A stretch of DNA of 10,701 bases, taken from the NCBI GenBank assembly GCA_008501785.1, contig QQUD01000109.1, positions 1 through 10,701 of the forward strand, written 5' to 3'. The number at the start of each line of letters is the position of its first letter. Positions within the stretch are counted from its first letter, which is position 1. Positions 1-6,601 of the stretch are shown piece after piece. This DNA is from Chloroflexota bacterium. Its GTDB lineage: Bacteria > Chloroflexota > Anaerolineae > Promineifilales > Promineifilaceae. The notes under the pieces are model-generated. The model saw nothing but the letters and a program-made list of their open reading frames with translations. It was not told the DNA's origin and did not search any database. The position numbers and the translations under genes are program-made.

Positions 1-154
1 AAGCTTTCATCAAGGTGCTTTTGCCAGCCCCATTTTCGCCAACCAAGGCATGAATTTCGCCGCGCCGCACATCAAAATTGACATCTTTCAATGCTTGCAC
101 GCCAGGAAATGATTTGGAGATATGCTCCATGCGTAGGAGTGTGGTTTCGCTCAT
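1..154 (-). CDS. rbsA: Ribose ABC transporter ATP-binding protein RbsA, N-terminal fragment (cut by window edge)
   Basis: The first 51 codons of a sugar ABC transporter ATPase are visible. The protein begins [20 protein letters not shown] and carries the Walker A motif GENGAGKST at residues 39-47, preceded by the HALVGE strand usual in RbsA/MglA/XylG proteins. The ATG is at 154-152. RbsA energises import through RbsC on the cytoplasmic face and normally has two fused ATPase domains of about 500 residues in total; only the start of the first is here. It is the last visible gene of the operon, 52 bases after rbsB. No good Shine-Dalgarno sequence is seen; a strong hairpin lies just upstream instead. 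The sugar is inferred to be ribose from the neighbours, since the fragment alone would also fit galactose or xylose ATPases. Confidence 0.87.
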   Translation of the reverse strand, partial: MSETTLLRMEHISKSFPGVQALKDVNFDVRRGEIHALVGENGAGKSTLMKA

Positions 155-165
155 AGTTTGTACAT

Positions 166-198
166 ATGGGTGGTCGTTCGCAACGAACGACCACCCAT
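166..198 (-). promoter_or_regulatory. Perfect 15-bp-stem hairpin between rbsB and rbsA
   Basis: Bases 166-180 and 184-198 are exact reverse complements (core arm TGGGTGGTCGTTCG) with a three-base loop. In the operon transcript the hairpin follows the rbsB stop by 8 bases and ends 11 bases before the rbsA ATG. No T-run follows, so it is not a standard terminator. Hairpins after binding-protein genes commonly protect the upstream mRNA from 3' exonucleases and lower expression of downstream genes. That role is inferred here; it may also limit ribosome access to rbsA. Confidence 0.7.
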
Positions 199-206
199 TA
201 TAAAAT

Positions 207-1883
207 TTAGTTTACAAGTGACAGATCAACCGGAATGAAGTCGGATGGGGTTGCGCCATTGAGGAACTCAACGGCCGTATTTACACCCAGTTCACCCATT
301 AAAGCGGGTTGCTGTGCCACGGTTGCGGACAGGTCGCCAGCGTCTACAGCGGCAACGGCGTCGTCAACGGCGTCAAAGCCGACAAAAGTGATGTCGCCGT
401 CGCGTCCAGCCGCTTTCGCAGCTTCGATAGCGCCCAAGATCATTTCGTCGTTGTGAGCAAATACCCCGTCGATTTCACCTTCGGCTTGCAGGATGTTTTC
501 AAATACGCTGAGGCCTTCAGCACGGTTGAAGTTGGCGGTTTGTTTGGCGATGATTTCTACGCCTGCACAGTCAGCAGCCATGTAGTCATTGAACCCTTGA
601 CCGCGATCATTGGCCGCAGATGTGCCCGCAATCCCTTCAAGCTCAACAACTTTACCTGCGCCACCAAGTGCTTCACACAAGAAACCAGCGGCAAGACTAC
701 CACCAGCGACGTTGTCAGAAGCAATGTGTGCAACCACATCACCACCAGCAGCGCCACGGTCAATCGTGAAGACTGGGATGCCTGCGGCATTTGCTTTCTG
801 GATGGACGGCACAATTGCGTCACCATCGGTTGGATTGATCAAAATGGCATCAACGCCACGTTGAATCAAGTCTTCGATGTTGGTGGCTTCTTGTGCGGGG
901 TCGTCTTGAGCATCGACCACAACCAGTTCGAGACCAGCCGCGTTGGCCGCAGCTTGTGCGCCGTCACCCAGGGTTACGAAAAATGGGTTGTTGAGTGTGG
1001 AAAGGGACAGCCCAATCACGTAGTCGCCACCCTCAGGAGCTGGTGCAGCTTCTGCACTCATGTCACCTGCAACGAGTGCCAGGTCAACTGGAATGAAATC
1101 AGGGACATCACCGCCATCGAGGCTGGCAAGTGCTGTGGCAACACCAAGCTGCCCCATGACGCCGGGTTGCTGGGCGACGGTAGCAGCCAGATCACCAGCG
1201 TCAACAGCAGCAACGGCATCGTCAACGGCGTCGAATCCAACAAAGGTGATTTCGCCGTCGCGTCCAGCAGCTTTAGCGGCTTCGATTGCGCCCAAAATCA
1301 TTTCGTCGTTGTGCGCAAACACGCCGTCAATTTCAGCTTCGGCTTGCAAAATGTTTTCGAATACGCTCAAGCCTTCCGCGCGGTTAAAGTTTGCGGTTTG
1401 TTTGGCGATGATTTCTACGCCTGTGCAGTTGGCTGCCATGTACTCGTTGAAACCTTGGCCGCGATCATTGGCAGCAGATGTACCAGCGATACCTTCAAGT
1501 TCAACCACTTTGCCAGCGCCACCGAGCGCGTCACACATGAATTCAGCGGCGAGGCTGCCACCGGCTACGTTGTCTGATGCGATGTGAGCAACGACGTCAC
1601 CACCAGCAGCGCCACGGTCAATGGTGAAAACGGGAATGCCTGCGGCGTTGGCTTTTTGAATGGACGGCACAATGGCGTCACCATCGGTTGGGTTGATCAA
1701 AATGGCGCTAACGCCTTGTTGAATCAAGTCTTCGATGTTGGTGGCTTCTTGTGCTGGATCGTCTTGTGCATCAACAACGATCATGTCTACACCAGCGGTG
1801 GTGGCTTCTGCTTCAGCGCCCTCACCAAGTGTGACAAAGAATGGGTTGTTGAGTGTGGAAAGCGAAAGACCGAGCGTAACCAT
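207..1883 (-). repeat. Tandem 858-bp in-frame duplication inside rbsB
   Basis: Copy 1 covers about 1026-1883 and copy 2 about 207-1025. The period is 858 bases (286 codons); for example the word ATGGGTTGTTGAGTGTGG occurs at 983 and at 1841 on the plus strand. In the stretch near 415-570 compared with the matching part of copy 1, about 20 of 157 bases differ, yet nearly all differences are silent. The duplication is therefore not very recent, and both copies have stayed under protein-level selection. Confidence 0.93.
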
Positions 1884-2033
1884 TTCTTCGGCTGCTGCGG
1901 GTTCTTCGGCTGCCGGTTCTTCTGCGGCAGGTGCTGGTTCATCAGCAGGTGCCGGTTCGACGGGTTCGCTGCCACCACATGCTACCAGAAATAGCAAGAG
2001 GATGGCGAGCAGGATTGTGGAATATTTTTTCAT
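207..2033 (-). CDS. rbsB: Ribose-binding lipoprotein with two tandem ligand-binding modules (RbsB-RbsB fusion)
   Basis: This 608-residue protein is about twice the usual RbsB length (near 300). It starts at the ATG at 2033, not the upstream TTG, because AAGGAG at 2043-2048 sits 9 bases before it and a lipoprotein signal peptide follows ([19 protein letters not shown], lipobox LVAC, lipidated Cys19). A Pro/Ala/Glu linker leads to module 1 (about residues 51-336); a shorter similar linker leads to module 2 (about 337-608). The modules are roughly 87% identical by eye. Each keeps the motifs corresponding to E. coli RbsB sugar contacts: [39 protein letters not shown] and VAQQP. Each also has two cysteines about 40 residues apart that could pair. 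The protein should sit outside the membrane, anchored by lipid, and deliver ribose to RbsC. Both modules look functional. Ribose specificity is inferred from these residues and from rbsK and rbsD. Confidence 0.93.
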   Translation of the reverse strand: MKKYSTILLAILLLFLVACGGSEPVEPAPADEPAPAAEEPAAEEPAAAEEMVTLGLSLSTLNNPFFVTLGEGAEAEATTAGVDMIVVDAQDDPAQEATNIEDLIQQGVSAILINPTDGDAIVPSIQKANAAGIPVFTIDRGAAGGDVVAHIASDNVAGGSLAAEFMCDALGGAGKVVELEGIAGTSAANDRGQGFNEYMAANCTGVEIIAKQTANFNRAEGLSVFENILQAEAEIDGVFAHNDEMILGAIEAAKAAGRDGEITFVGFDAVDDAVAAVDAGDLAATVAQQPGVMGQLGVATALASLDGGDVPDFIPVDLALVAGDMSAEAAPAPEGGDYVIGLSLSTLNNPFFVTLGDGAQAAANAAGLELVVVDAQDDPAQEATNIEDLIQRGVDAILINPTDGDAIVPSIQKANAAGIPVFTIDRGAAGGDVVAHIASDNVAGGSLAAGFLCEALGGAGKVVELEGIAGTSAANDRGQGFNDYMAADCAGVEIIAKQTANFNRAEGLSVFENILQAEGEIDGVFAHNDEMILGAIEAAKAAGRDGDITFVGFDAVDDAVAAVDAGDLSATVAQQPALMGELGVNTAVEFLNGATPSDFIPVDLSLVN

Positions 2034-2061
2034 TTCTTCTGTCTCCTTACAGTGAAATTGC

Positions 2062-2075
2062 AAAACGGCCGTTTT
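2062..2075. repeat. 14-bp palindrome AAAACGGCCGTTTT in the rbsB leader
   Basis: This perfect palindrome ends 13 bases upstream of the rbsB Shine-Dalgarno sequence in the mRNA. It is one member of the ACGGCCGT family scattered over the window, so a specific operator role is not assumed. In RNA it could form only a tight stem with almost no loop. Confidence 0.6.
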
Positions 2076-2164
2076 TCAGCCCCTTTGCACCATAAAAAAT
2101 TGGCCTTTGAACAAAGACTACCCAGTCAATTCTGTGTAATCTGAGATTCCTAAATTAAGAGATT

Positions 2165-2247
2165 GGACGCAGATTTTCATGATGAACGCAGATTTTTCTA
2201 AGTTTATGCAAAAAACAATCAGCGTGTATCTGCGTTTATCTGCGTCC
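2165..2247. repeat. Nested inverted repeats in the rbsC-rbsB gap
   Basis: Outer arms are GGACGCAGAT at 2165-2174 and its reverse complement at 2238-2247. Inner arms are AACGCAGAT at 2185-2193 and its reverse complement at 2228-2236. The word ATCTGCGT occurs twice in each orientation. It resembles a dispersed ACGCAGAT-type repeat seen in intergenic DNA of many bacteria (from memory). In the operon transcript it would fold into a long interrupted hairpin after rbsC. It has no T-run and probably does not terminate transcription. The rest of the 225-base gap shows no convincing promoter. Confidence 0.7.
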
Positions 2248-2258
2248 TAATATTTTTC

Positions 2259-3212
2259 TTAACGAAGTGCGCGGTGCAGCAGCAGCGCAATAGCAATAAC
2301 AGCACCTGAGACAACCGGTTGGTAAAACGACGATACATTGAGCAAATTTAACCCATTGTTTAATACGGCAATGATCAGCACACCGAGCAGCGTGCCGCCG
2401 ATGCCACCTTCGCCACCGGCAAAGCTGGTGCCGCCAACAACAACGGCTGCAATGGCGTCAAATTCATACCCCAAACCAACTGTTGGCTGGGCTGAATCGA
2501 GCCGTGCCACCAAAATCATGCCTGCCAGCGCTGCCAGCGATCCTGCCAGCACATATACCAGCGTAATGTATCGGTTTACGGCAATGCCTGCGTATTTAGC
2601 GGCAACGGGATTATTTCCAATTGCAAAGATAAATTTGCCAAATGCGGTCCATTTGAGCATGATGAAACAGAGTAAAAATGCAACTGCGGCAATCAAAATA
2701 GGGTAGGGGACGGGTCCCAGTGAACCGGTTCCCATGACGCGGAAACTGTCGGGTAGGCCAGTAATCGGTTTGCCCTCGGTGTAGGTGAGTGCCAACCCCC
2801 GTGCAATTGTCATCATGCCTAGCGTGGCAACGAATGGAGGTACTTTGAAGCGGGTGATGACGAGACCGTTGATGAGTCCTAGCAGTCCACCGATTCCCAG
2901 CCCAAAGAGGATGGCGAGTGGAACGGCCGTTTCCTGCTGCAATAAATCGGCCGTGATCACGACCGACAGCGCCAAAATTGCACCAACTGAAAGGTCGATA
3001 CCCGCCGTCAAAATCACCAGCGTCATGCCAATGGCGATGATGCCGTTGATGGTTCCCTGCCGCAGGATGTTTACCATGTTGTCTACGGTTAAGAAACGGT
3101 CAGACAGCAGGCTAAGGGCAAGGCAGAGCAACAAGAATGAAAAGATCAGCCCGTAGCGCTGTAAAAATTCGCGCCTGTTAGTGGTTGTGGGAGTAGGGGC
3201 AGTTTCAATCAA
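2259..3212 (-). CDS. rbsC: Ribose ABC transporter permease RbsC
   Basis: This 317-residue integral membrane protein matches the usual RbsC length (about 320). A polar N-terminus (residues 1-20) is followed by many hydrophobic segments, expected to be 8-10 membrane helices. Family hallmarks include TINGIIAIGMTLVILTAGID with LSVGAILALS, the GLINGLVITRFKVPPFVATLG segment, and the cytoplasmic coupling region around VVGGTSFAGGEGGIGGTLLG. It forms the channel through which ribose passes after release from RbsB, driven by RbsA. The start is a TTG at 3212 that overlaps the rbsD stop in the sequence TTGA, with GGAG seven bases upstream. This indicates translational coupling to rbsD. Confidence 0.94.
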   Translation of the reverse strand: MIETAPTPTTTNRREFLQRYGLIFSFLLLCLALSLLSDRFLTVDNMVNILRQGTINGIIAIGMTLVILTAGIDLSVGAILALSVVITADLLQQETAVPLAILFGLGIGGLLGLINGLVITRFKVPPFVATLGMMTIARGLALTYTEGKPITGLPDSFRVMGTGSLGPVPYPILIAAVAFLLCFIMLKWTAFGKFIFAIGNNPVAAKYAGIAVNRYITLVYVLAGSLAALAGMILVARLDSAQPTVGLGYEFDAIAAVVVGGTSFAGGEGGIGGTLLGVLIIAVLNNGLNLLNVSSFYQPVVSGAVIAIALLLHRALR

Positions 3213-3604
3213 AATACAACTCCAGAAATTAAAATAATGTTGGCGTACGCTGAAAAGTCGCCGGTGCGGATAACGGCCGTTGCTGACCCCGTGCGCACTT
3301 TGAACTCTTCATGCGGCATCGTCTCGATGAGCACATCACCCAATAAATTTTTAATAGCGTCGAAAATATGGGGGCTAGATGTCGTGATTTCTTCTGCTAC
3401 AACTATTTTTTCTACATGCAATTCACTCAAAACAACGCGCAGTGTCTCAATAAACGTTGGCACGTTTTTTGTAAGTGCCAGGTCGATGCGTTGTGTGCTG
3501 GCTGGTATAGGCAGTCCCGCATCGGCAATGACCAGTTCGTTTGTGTGGCCCATTCCGGCAATGACGTTTGATATGGCCTGGTTGAGTAATGTGCCTTTTT
3601 TCAT
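3209..3604 (-). CDS. rbsD: D-ribose pyranase RbsD
   Basis: RbsD converts beta-D-ribopyranose to the furanose form that ribokinase accepts. The 131-residue protein is full length and keeps the known active-site positions of the family: His20 (GMGHTNE), Asp28 (IADAGLPIP), His98 (MPHEEFK), and Tyr120 and Asn122 in the C-terminal SAYAN. The ATG at 3604 is preceded by AGGAG at 3612-3616 with seven bases between. The gene lies 18 bases after rbsK and overlaps the rbsC start by four bases. RbsD is cytoplasmic and forms ring-shaped oligomers in known cases. The presence of rbsD and rbsK together is the strongest sign that the whole operon serves ribose rather than another sugar. Confidence 0.95.
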   Translation of the reverse strand: MKKGTLLNQAISNVIAGMGHTNELVIADAGLPIPASTQRIDLALTKNVPTFIETLRVVLSELHVEKIVVAEEITTSSPHIFDAIKNLLGDVLIETMPHEEFKVRTGSATAVIRTGDFSAYANIILISGVVF

Positions 3605-3622
3605 AAAATGACTCCTACTTCT

Positions 3623-4540
3623 TCATTTCTTTAGTAATGCCTCGACTTCTTTTCGTGTAGGCAGTGATGGTTGTGCGCCCGCTCGTGTCACAGCAAGTGC
3701 GCCGGTGGCATTGCCAATTGTGATGGCTTCGTGTAACGGTTTGGCTTCGGCAACGGCCGTTGCAAAGCCACCTAAAAATGCATCCCCTGCTGCTGTTGTG
3801 TCTACAACTTTTGTTACTTGAAATGCGGGAATCAGCACCGTTTCGTTTTGGCGAGTGAACAGAGCACCCTGTTTGCCAAGTGTAAGAATGACCATGCCGA
3901 CACCTAATGTGCGTAAGTAGGCGGCAGCGGCTTCGAGTTCGGTCTCATTTGACGTGGGCATACCGGTTAAAGTGGCCGTTTCGCTTTCGTTGGGAATTAA
4001 AATATCAACCAGTGCCAGCAGGTCAGCGGGCAGGGGTTGTGCCGGGGCTGGGTTTAAGATGACAGTCACACCAGCGTCGTGAGCGAGTTGGGCGGCGCGT
4101 TGAACGGCATCCAATGGGATTTCCAGTTGCAGCAGCAGCACGTTTGCAGATTGAATAGCTTTAGCTGCCTCATCCACATCGGTTGGTGTGAGTGCGGCAT
4201 TGGCTCCTGGCGCGACAACGATGCTGTTTTGCCCTGCTGCATCGACGACAATGAGGGCAACGCCGGATGCACCGGGAACGGCCGTTACAAACGCCTGATC
4301 AATCCCATCGGCCGCCAAATTCTCTTTCAACCTATCTGCAAACACATCGGTGCCGACATGGCCAACCATGCTTACCACAGCACCCGAACGCGCCGCAGCA
4401 ACTGCCTGATTGGCTCCTTTGCCACCAGGAATCGTCTCCAAGTCGCCGCCAATGACCGTTTCACCTGGAATCGGGATTGTTTTGGCACGAGTGACCAAAT
4501 CCATATTTAAACTACCAACAACAACAACACGTGCGCTCAT
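3623..4540 (-). CDS. rbsK: Ribokinase RbsK (PfkB family)
   Basis: Ribokinase phosphorylates D-ribose at O5 with ATP, giving ribose 5-phosphate for the pentose phosphate pathway and nucleotide synthesis. The 305-residue length matches the family (about 309). Visible motifs are the N-terminal sugar-binding GSLNMD, the PfkB signature 1 GGKGANQA at 39-46, the NESE metal/phosphate motif at 184-187, and signature 2 DTTAAGDAF at 247-255 with catalytic base Asp253. The ATG at 4540 has AAGGA four bases upstream. It follows the regulator gene by 53 bases that contain a small hairpin, and it leads directly into rbsD. Confidence 0.95.
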   Translation of the reverse strand: MSARVVVVGSLNMDLVTRAKTIPIPGETVIGGDLETIPGGKGANQAVAAARSGAVVSMVGHVGTDVFADRLKENLAADGIDQAFVTAVPGASGVALIVVDAAGQNSIVVAPGANAALTPTDVDEAAKAIQSANVLLLQLEIPLDAVQRAAQLAHDAGVTVILNPAPAQPLPADLLALVDILIPNESETATLTGMPTSNETELEAAAAYLRTLGVGMVILTLGKQGALFTRQNETVLIPAFQVTKVVDTTAAGDAFLGGFATAVAEAKPLHEAITIGNATGALAVTRAGAQPSLPTRKEVEALLKK

Positions 4541-4575
4541 CTTTTCCTTCTTTCTTTCTTATTTCCCGGAGAGCT

Positions 4576-4590
4576 GCACTTCAAAAGTGC
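4576..4590 (-). other. Small 6-bp-stem hairpin between the lacI-type gene and rbsK
   Basis: GCACTT at 4576-4581 and AAGTGC at 4585-4590 form a perfect stem with a three-base loop, just after the regulator stop codon. There is no T-run on the operon strand, so it is unlikely to be an efficient terminator. It may lower the ratio of structural genes to regulator or may be incidental. Confidence 0.35.
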
Positions 4591-4593
4591 GAC

Positions 4594-5628
4594 TCACCTA
4601 TTCAATTCAGCCGTTGACTGCCGCACAACTAATTTAGTGTCCAACCGCTCAGAACGATGTGGTGCGTCCAAGTTCTGGATACGTGCCAGCAGCATTTCGA
4701 TGGTCAATACACCGATTTCACGTTTCGGCTGGGCAATTGTAGTCAGTGGTGGGTTGGTGTATGCGGCCAGATTGACATCATCAAAACCCACAACCGACAA
4801 ATCTTGCGGCACGTTAAAACCACGTTCAACGGCGGCGCTGATGCAGCCGACTGCCATGAGATCGTTGCAAGCGAAAACGGCCGTTGGTGGTTCAGCCAAT
4901 CGCAGCAGTTGATTGGCTGCATCGTAACCACTTTTATATTGAAAATCGCCTCTGACAATCAGCGAATCGTCAGGCTCAATGCCATTTTTAGTTAATGTAT
5001 CAAGGTATCCCACCACACGATCGGTACTTGGCGACAGCTCAGACCCTGCAGAAATACAGGCAATGCGCTTGTGTCCCAGGTCAATTAAATGCTGTGTTGC
5101 CTGACAACCGCCTTGATAATGGTTTGTCATCACGGTGTCTACTTCAACATCTGGAACTTCTCGGTCAACAACAACCAACGGGACACGACGACGATGCAAA
5201 TCGTCTACAAGCTCTGTACTCACACCAGCCGAGACAAACACCATCCCGGCCACTTGTTTTTCAATCAGCACGTTCGTGTAGGCCACTTGTTTTTCTAAGT
5301 CACCATCCGAATTACAGAGAATGACAGAGTAGTTTTGGGTAAAACTGCTGTCTTCAATTCCCCGGGCGACTTCGGCAAAAAACGGGTTGGCGCTGTCGGG
5401 CATTATCATGCCGATGCTGTTTGTTTGCTGGCGGCGCAGGCTGCGCGCGACAGCATTTGGCTTGTAGCCTAGTTCGGCCATCGCTTCTTCGACGCGTTGA
5501 CGGGATTCTGCGCTAACAGCGCGGGTGTTGTTGGCCACGTGCGAGACGGTTGAAATAGAGACACCGGCTTGACGGGCCACATCGCGGATTGTGGTAATGG
5601 GAGACCTCCTCTTCCTCAAAAAGTCCAT
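4594..5628 (-). CDS. LacI-family transcriptional regulator of the ribose operon (RbsR-like)
   Basis: The protein has an N-terminal helix-turn-helix (TTIRDVARQAGVSISTVSHV), a hinge helix region (YKPNAVARSLRRQQTNSIG) and a periplasmic-binding-protein-like effector domain (NPFFAEV, VVDREVP, FACNDLMAVG, VVGFDDV, TTIAQP). It should bind DNA as a dimer and respond to ribose or a derivative; this is inferred from its position as the first gene of the rbs operon. The start is uncertain. The ATG at 5628 (344 residues) has no Shine-Dalgarno sequence and lies inside the operator palindrome. An ATT at 5598 lies six bases after a perfect AGGAGG and would start the protein exactly where LacI proteins usually begin (334 residues). 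A longer TTG start at 5685 would lie in the -35 box and is rejected. The recognition helix reads TVSHV rather than the common TVSRV. Confidence 0.92.
   Translation of the reverse strand: MDFLRKRRSPITTIRDVARQAGVSISTVSHVANNTRAVSAESRQRVEEAMAELGYKPNAVARSLRRQQTNSIGMIMPDSANPFFAEVARGIEDSSFTQNYSVILCNSDGDLEKQVAYTNVLIEKQVAGMVFVSAGVSTELVDDLHRRRVPLVVVDREVPDVEVDTVMTNHYQGGCQATQHLIDLGHKRIACISAGSELSPSTDRVVGYLDTLTKNGIEPDDSLIVRGDFQYKSGYDAANQLLRLAEPPTAVFACNDLMAVGCISAAVERGFNVPQDLSVVGFDDVNLAAYTNPPLTTIAQPKREIGVLTIEMLLARIQNLDAPHRSERLDTKLVVRQSTAELNR
5605..5610 (-). promoter_or_regulatory. Strong Shine-Dalgarno AGGAGG that points to an ATT start codon
   Basis: On the minus strand AGGAGG is followed by six bases (TCTCCC) and then ATT ACC ACA ATC CGC GAT, which reads I/M-T-T-I-R-D. 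If the ATG at 5628 were the only start, this sequence would merely encode Arg-Arg in a basic N-terminal extension. Confidence 0.5.
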
Positions 5629-5656
5629 GTAAAACGTTTGCGCAAACGTTTTACAT
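5627..5656 (-). promoter_or_regulatory. 30-bp perfect palindromic operator for the LacI-type regulator
   Basis: The arms are ATGTAAAACGTTTG (5627-5640) and its exact reverse complement (5643-5656), separated by CG. Inside it are three CG-centred palindromes: AAACGTTT at 5632-5639, TTTGCGCAAA at 5637-5646 and AAACGTTT at 5644-5651. AAACGTTT with a central CG is the typical core recognised by LacI-family proteins. The site starts two bases downstream of the -10 box and covers the expected transcription start, a position suited to repression of the regulator and the whole rbs operon. Confidence 0.85.
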
Positions 5657-5658
5657 AG

Positions 5659-5685
5659 TTTATACAAGTTGATTTTCTTTGTCAA
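5659..5685 (-). promoter_or_regulatory. Sigma70-like promoter of the rbs operon
   Basis: Read on the minus strand, a perfect -35 TTGACA lies at 5685-5680 and a -10 TATAAA at 5664-5659, 15 bases apart. An alternative -10 shifted by two bases (TAAACT) gives a 17-base spacer. The predicted start is near 5652, inside the operator. No other convincing promoter is seen up to rbsA, so this one probably drives all six genes. Confidence 0.65.
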
Positions 5686-5686
5686 T

Positions 5687-5757
5687 GGGGAGAATGGGGA
5701 TTGGGGGCTGGGGGATTGGGATTGGGTCTCCAGCCCCTAACCCCCAATCCCCAATCC
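5687..5757. repeat. G-rich/C-rich inverted repeat between divergent promoters
   Basis: The plus strand has six runs of three to five G (5687-5690, 5696-5699, 5703-5707, 5710-5714, 5718-5720, 5724-5726) and then a C-rich half. GGGGATTGGGGG at 5696-5707 is the exact reverse complement of 5741-5752. The C half contains CCCCAAT repeats in tandem. Either strand could form a G-quadruplex, or the whole could form a cruciform. It lies between the -35 boxes of the two divergent transcription units. Confidence 0.75.
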
Positions 5758-5775
5758 CCAAATTCAAATTCCCCC

Positions 5776-5806
5776 TTGACATTCACGTAACGTGATAGTT
5801 TATGAT
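5776..5806 (+). promoter_or_regulatory. MerR-type promoter with 19-bp spacer and central dyad
   Basis: The -35 TTGACA (5776-5781) and -10 TATGAT (5801-5806) are separated by 19 bases, the overlong spacing typical of promoters activated by MerR-family proteins through DNA twisting. Within the spacer lies the dyad TCACGT-A-ACGTGA (5783-5795), the expected binding site. The next gene is a merR-type regulator, so autoregulation is inferred. Confidence 0.82.
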
Positions 5807-5815
5807 TGTGCCTGT

Positions 5816-6601
5816 ATGTATACCGTTAAACAGTTGGCCGATTTGGCCGGAGTTAGCAGGCGCACCCTGCATTATTATGATGAGATTGGGTTGTTACGGC
5901 CGTTTTCCACCACAAAATCCGGCTACCGACAATACGACGACTCAGCACTGTTTCGCTTGCAGCAAATTCTATTTTTTCGAGAAATCGGGCTGGATTTACG
6001 AAATATCAAGGAAATTTTAGACGATCCAGACTTTGATCTGATCAGCGCACTGCGGTCACATCGGCAAACGATGCAGGAAAAGAAGAAGCGCCTGGAAACG
6101 TTGATTCAGACGGTTGATACAACTATCATGCATTTAATTGGAGACGTTGAAATGAGCAAGAAAAACATCTTCGATGGGTTCAACGAAGAAAAACAAAAAC
6201 AATATGAAAAAGAAGCCGTCGATAATTGGGGCGAAACTGCATCCGAATCGATCAAGTTGTGGAACAGCTACAGCGAAGAACGGAAAGCAGAGATTATGCA
6301 GGAAGGGAGCGACATCTATCAGGAAATCGTTACCAACATGGGCAAAGGCACAGGCAGTCCAGAGATTCGTGCATTACTCGTGCGTTGGCATCAACACATG
6401 CGTTATTTTTATGAACCATCGATTGAAACATTGGGTGGGTTGGGGAATATGTACGACGAACATCCTGATTTCAATGCCACCTTCACAAAAATGCATCCCG
6501 ATTTGCCGGGTTTTCTGAAAGAGGCGATTGCCATTTACGTTGACGAACTAGAAACGCAGTGGCTGGAGCGCGAATTGGGCATCCTTGAGGAGTCGGACTG
6601 A
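5816..6601 (+). CDS. MerR-family regulator with C-terminal TipAS-type ligand-binding domain
   Basis: This 261-residue regulator begins MYTVKQLADLAGVSRRTLHY, a classic MerR winged helix-turn-helix (residues 1-70: RTLHYYDEIGLLRP, SGYRQYDD, FFREIGLDL). A coiled-coil dimer helix follows (about 80-115) and then a TipAS-like domain (about 125-250, from FNEEKQKQYEKEAVDNWG to the MYDEHPDFNATF and PGFLKEAIAIYVDEL segments). TipAS domains bind peptide antibiotics or other hydrophobic drugs. No cysteine occurs in the whole protein, so the covalent thiopeptide capture described for TipAL is not possible here. The ATG at 5816 is chosen because an upstream GTG (5792) lies inside the promoter dyad. The ATG is about three bases from the expected transcript start and has no Shine-Dalgarno sequence, so the mRNA is probably leaderless. 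The stop overlaps the next ATG in TGATG. Confidence 0.9.
   Translation: MYTVKQLADLAGVSRRTLHYYDEIGLLRPFSTTKSGYRQYDDSALFRLQQILFFREIGLDLRNIKEILDDPDFDLISALRSHRQTMQEKKKRLETLIQTVDTTIMHLIGDVEMSKKNIFDGFNEEKQKQYEKEAVDNWGETASESIKLWNSYSEERKAEIMQEGSDIYQEIVTNMGKGTGSPEIRALLVRWHQHMRYFYEPSIETLGGLGNMYDEHPDFNATFTKMHPDLPGFLKEAIAIYVDELETQWLERELGILEESD

Noticed and set aside
309..1577. Long plus-strand open frame of 422 codons
   Set aside because: It is the antisense shadow of the rbsB coding sequence; the two halves repeat because rbsB is duplicated, and it has no start signal or family resemblance.
4594..5685. Longer lacI-type reading frame starting with TTG at 5685
   Set aside because: The start would lie in the -35 box and upstream of the transcription start, and the added residues are not typical of LacI proteins.
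5792..5815. GTG start at 5792 for the MerR gene
   Set aside because: It falls inside the promoter dyad, upstream of the -10 box; the ATG at 5816 gives the normal MerR N-terminus.
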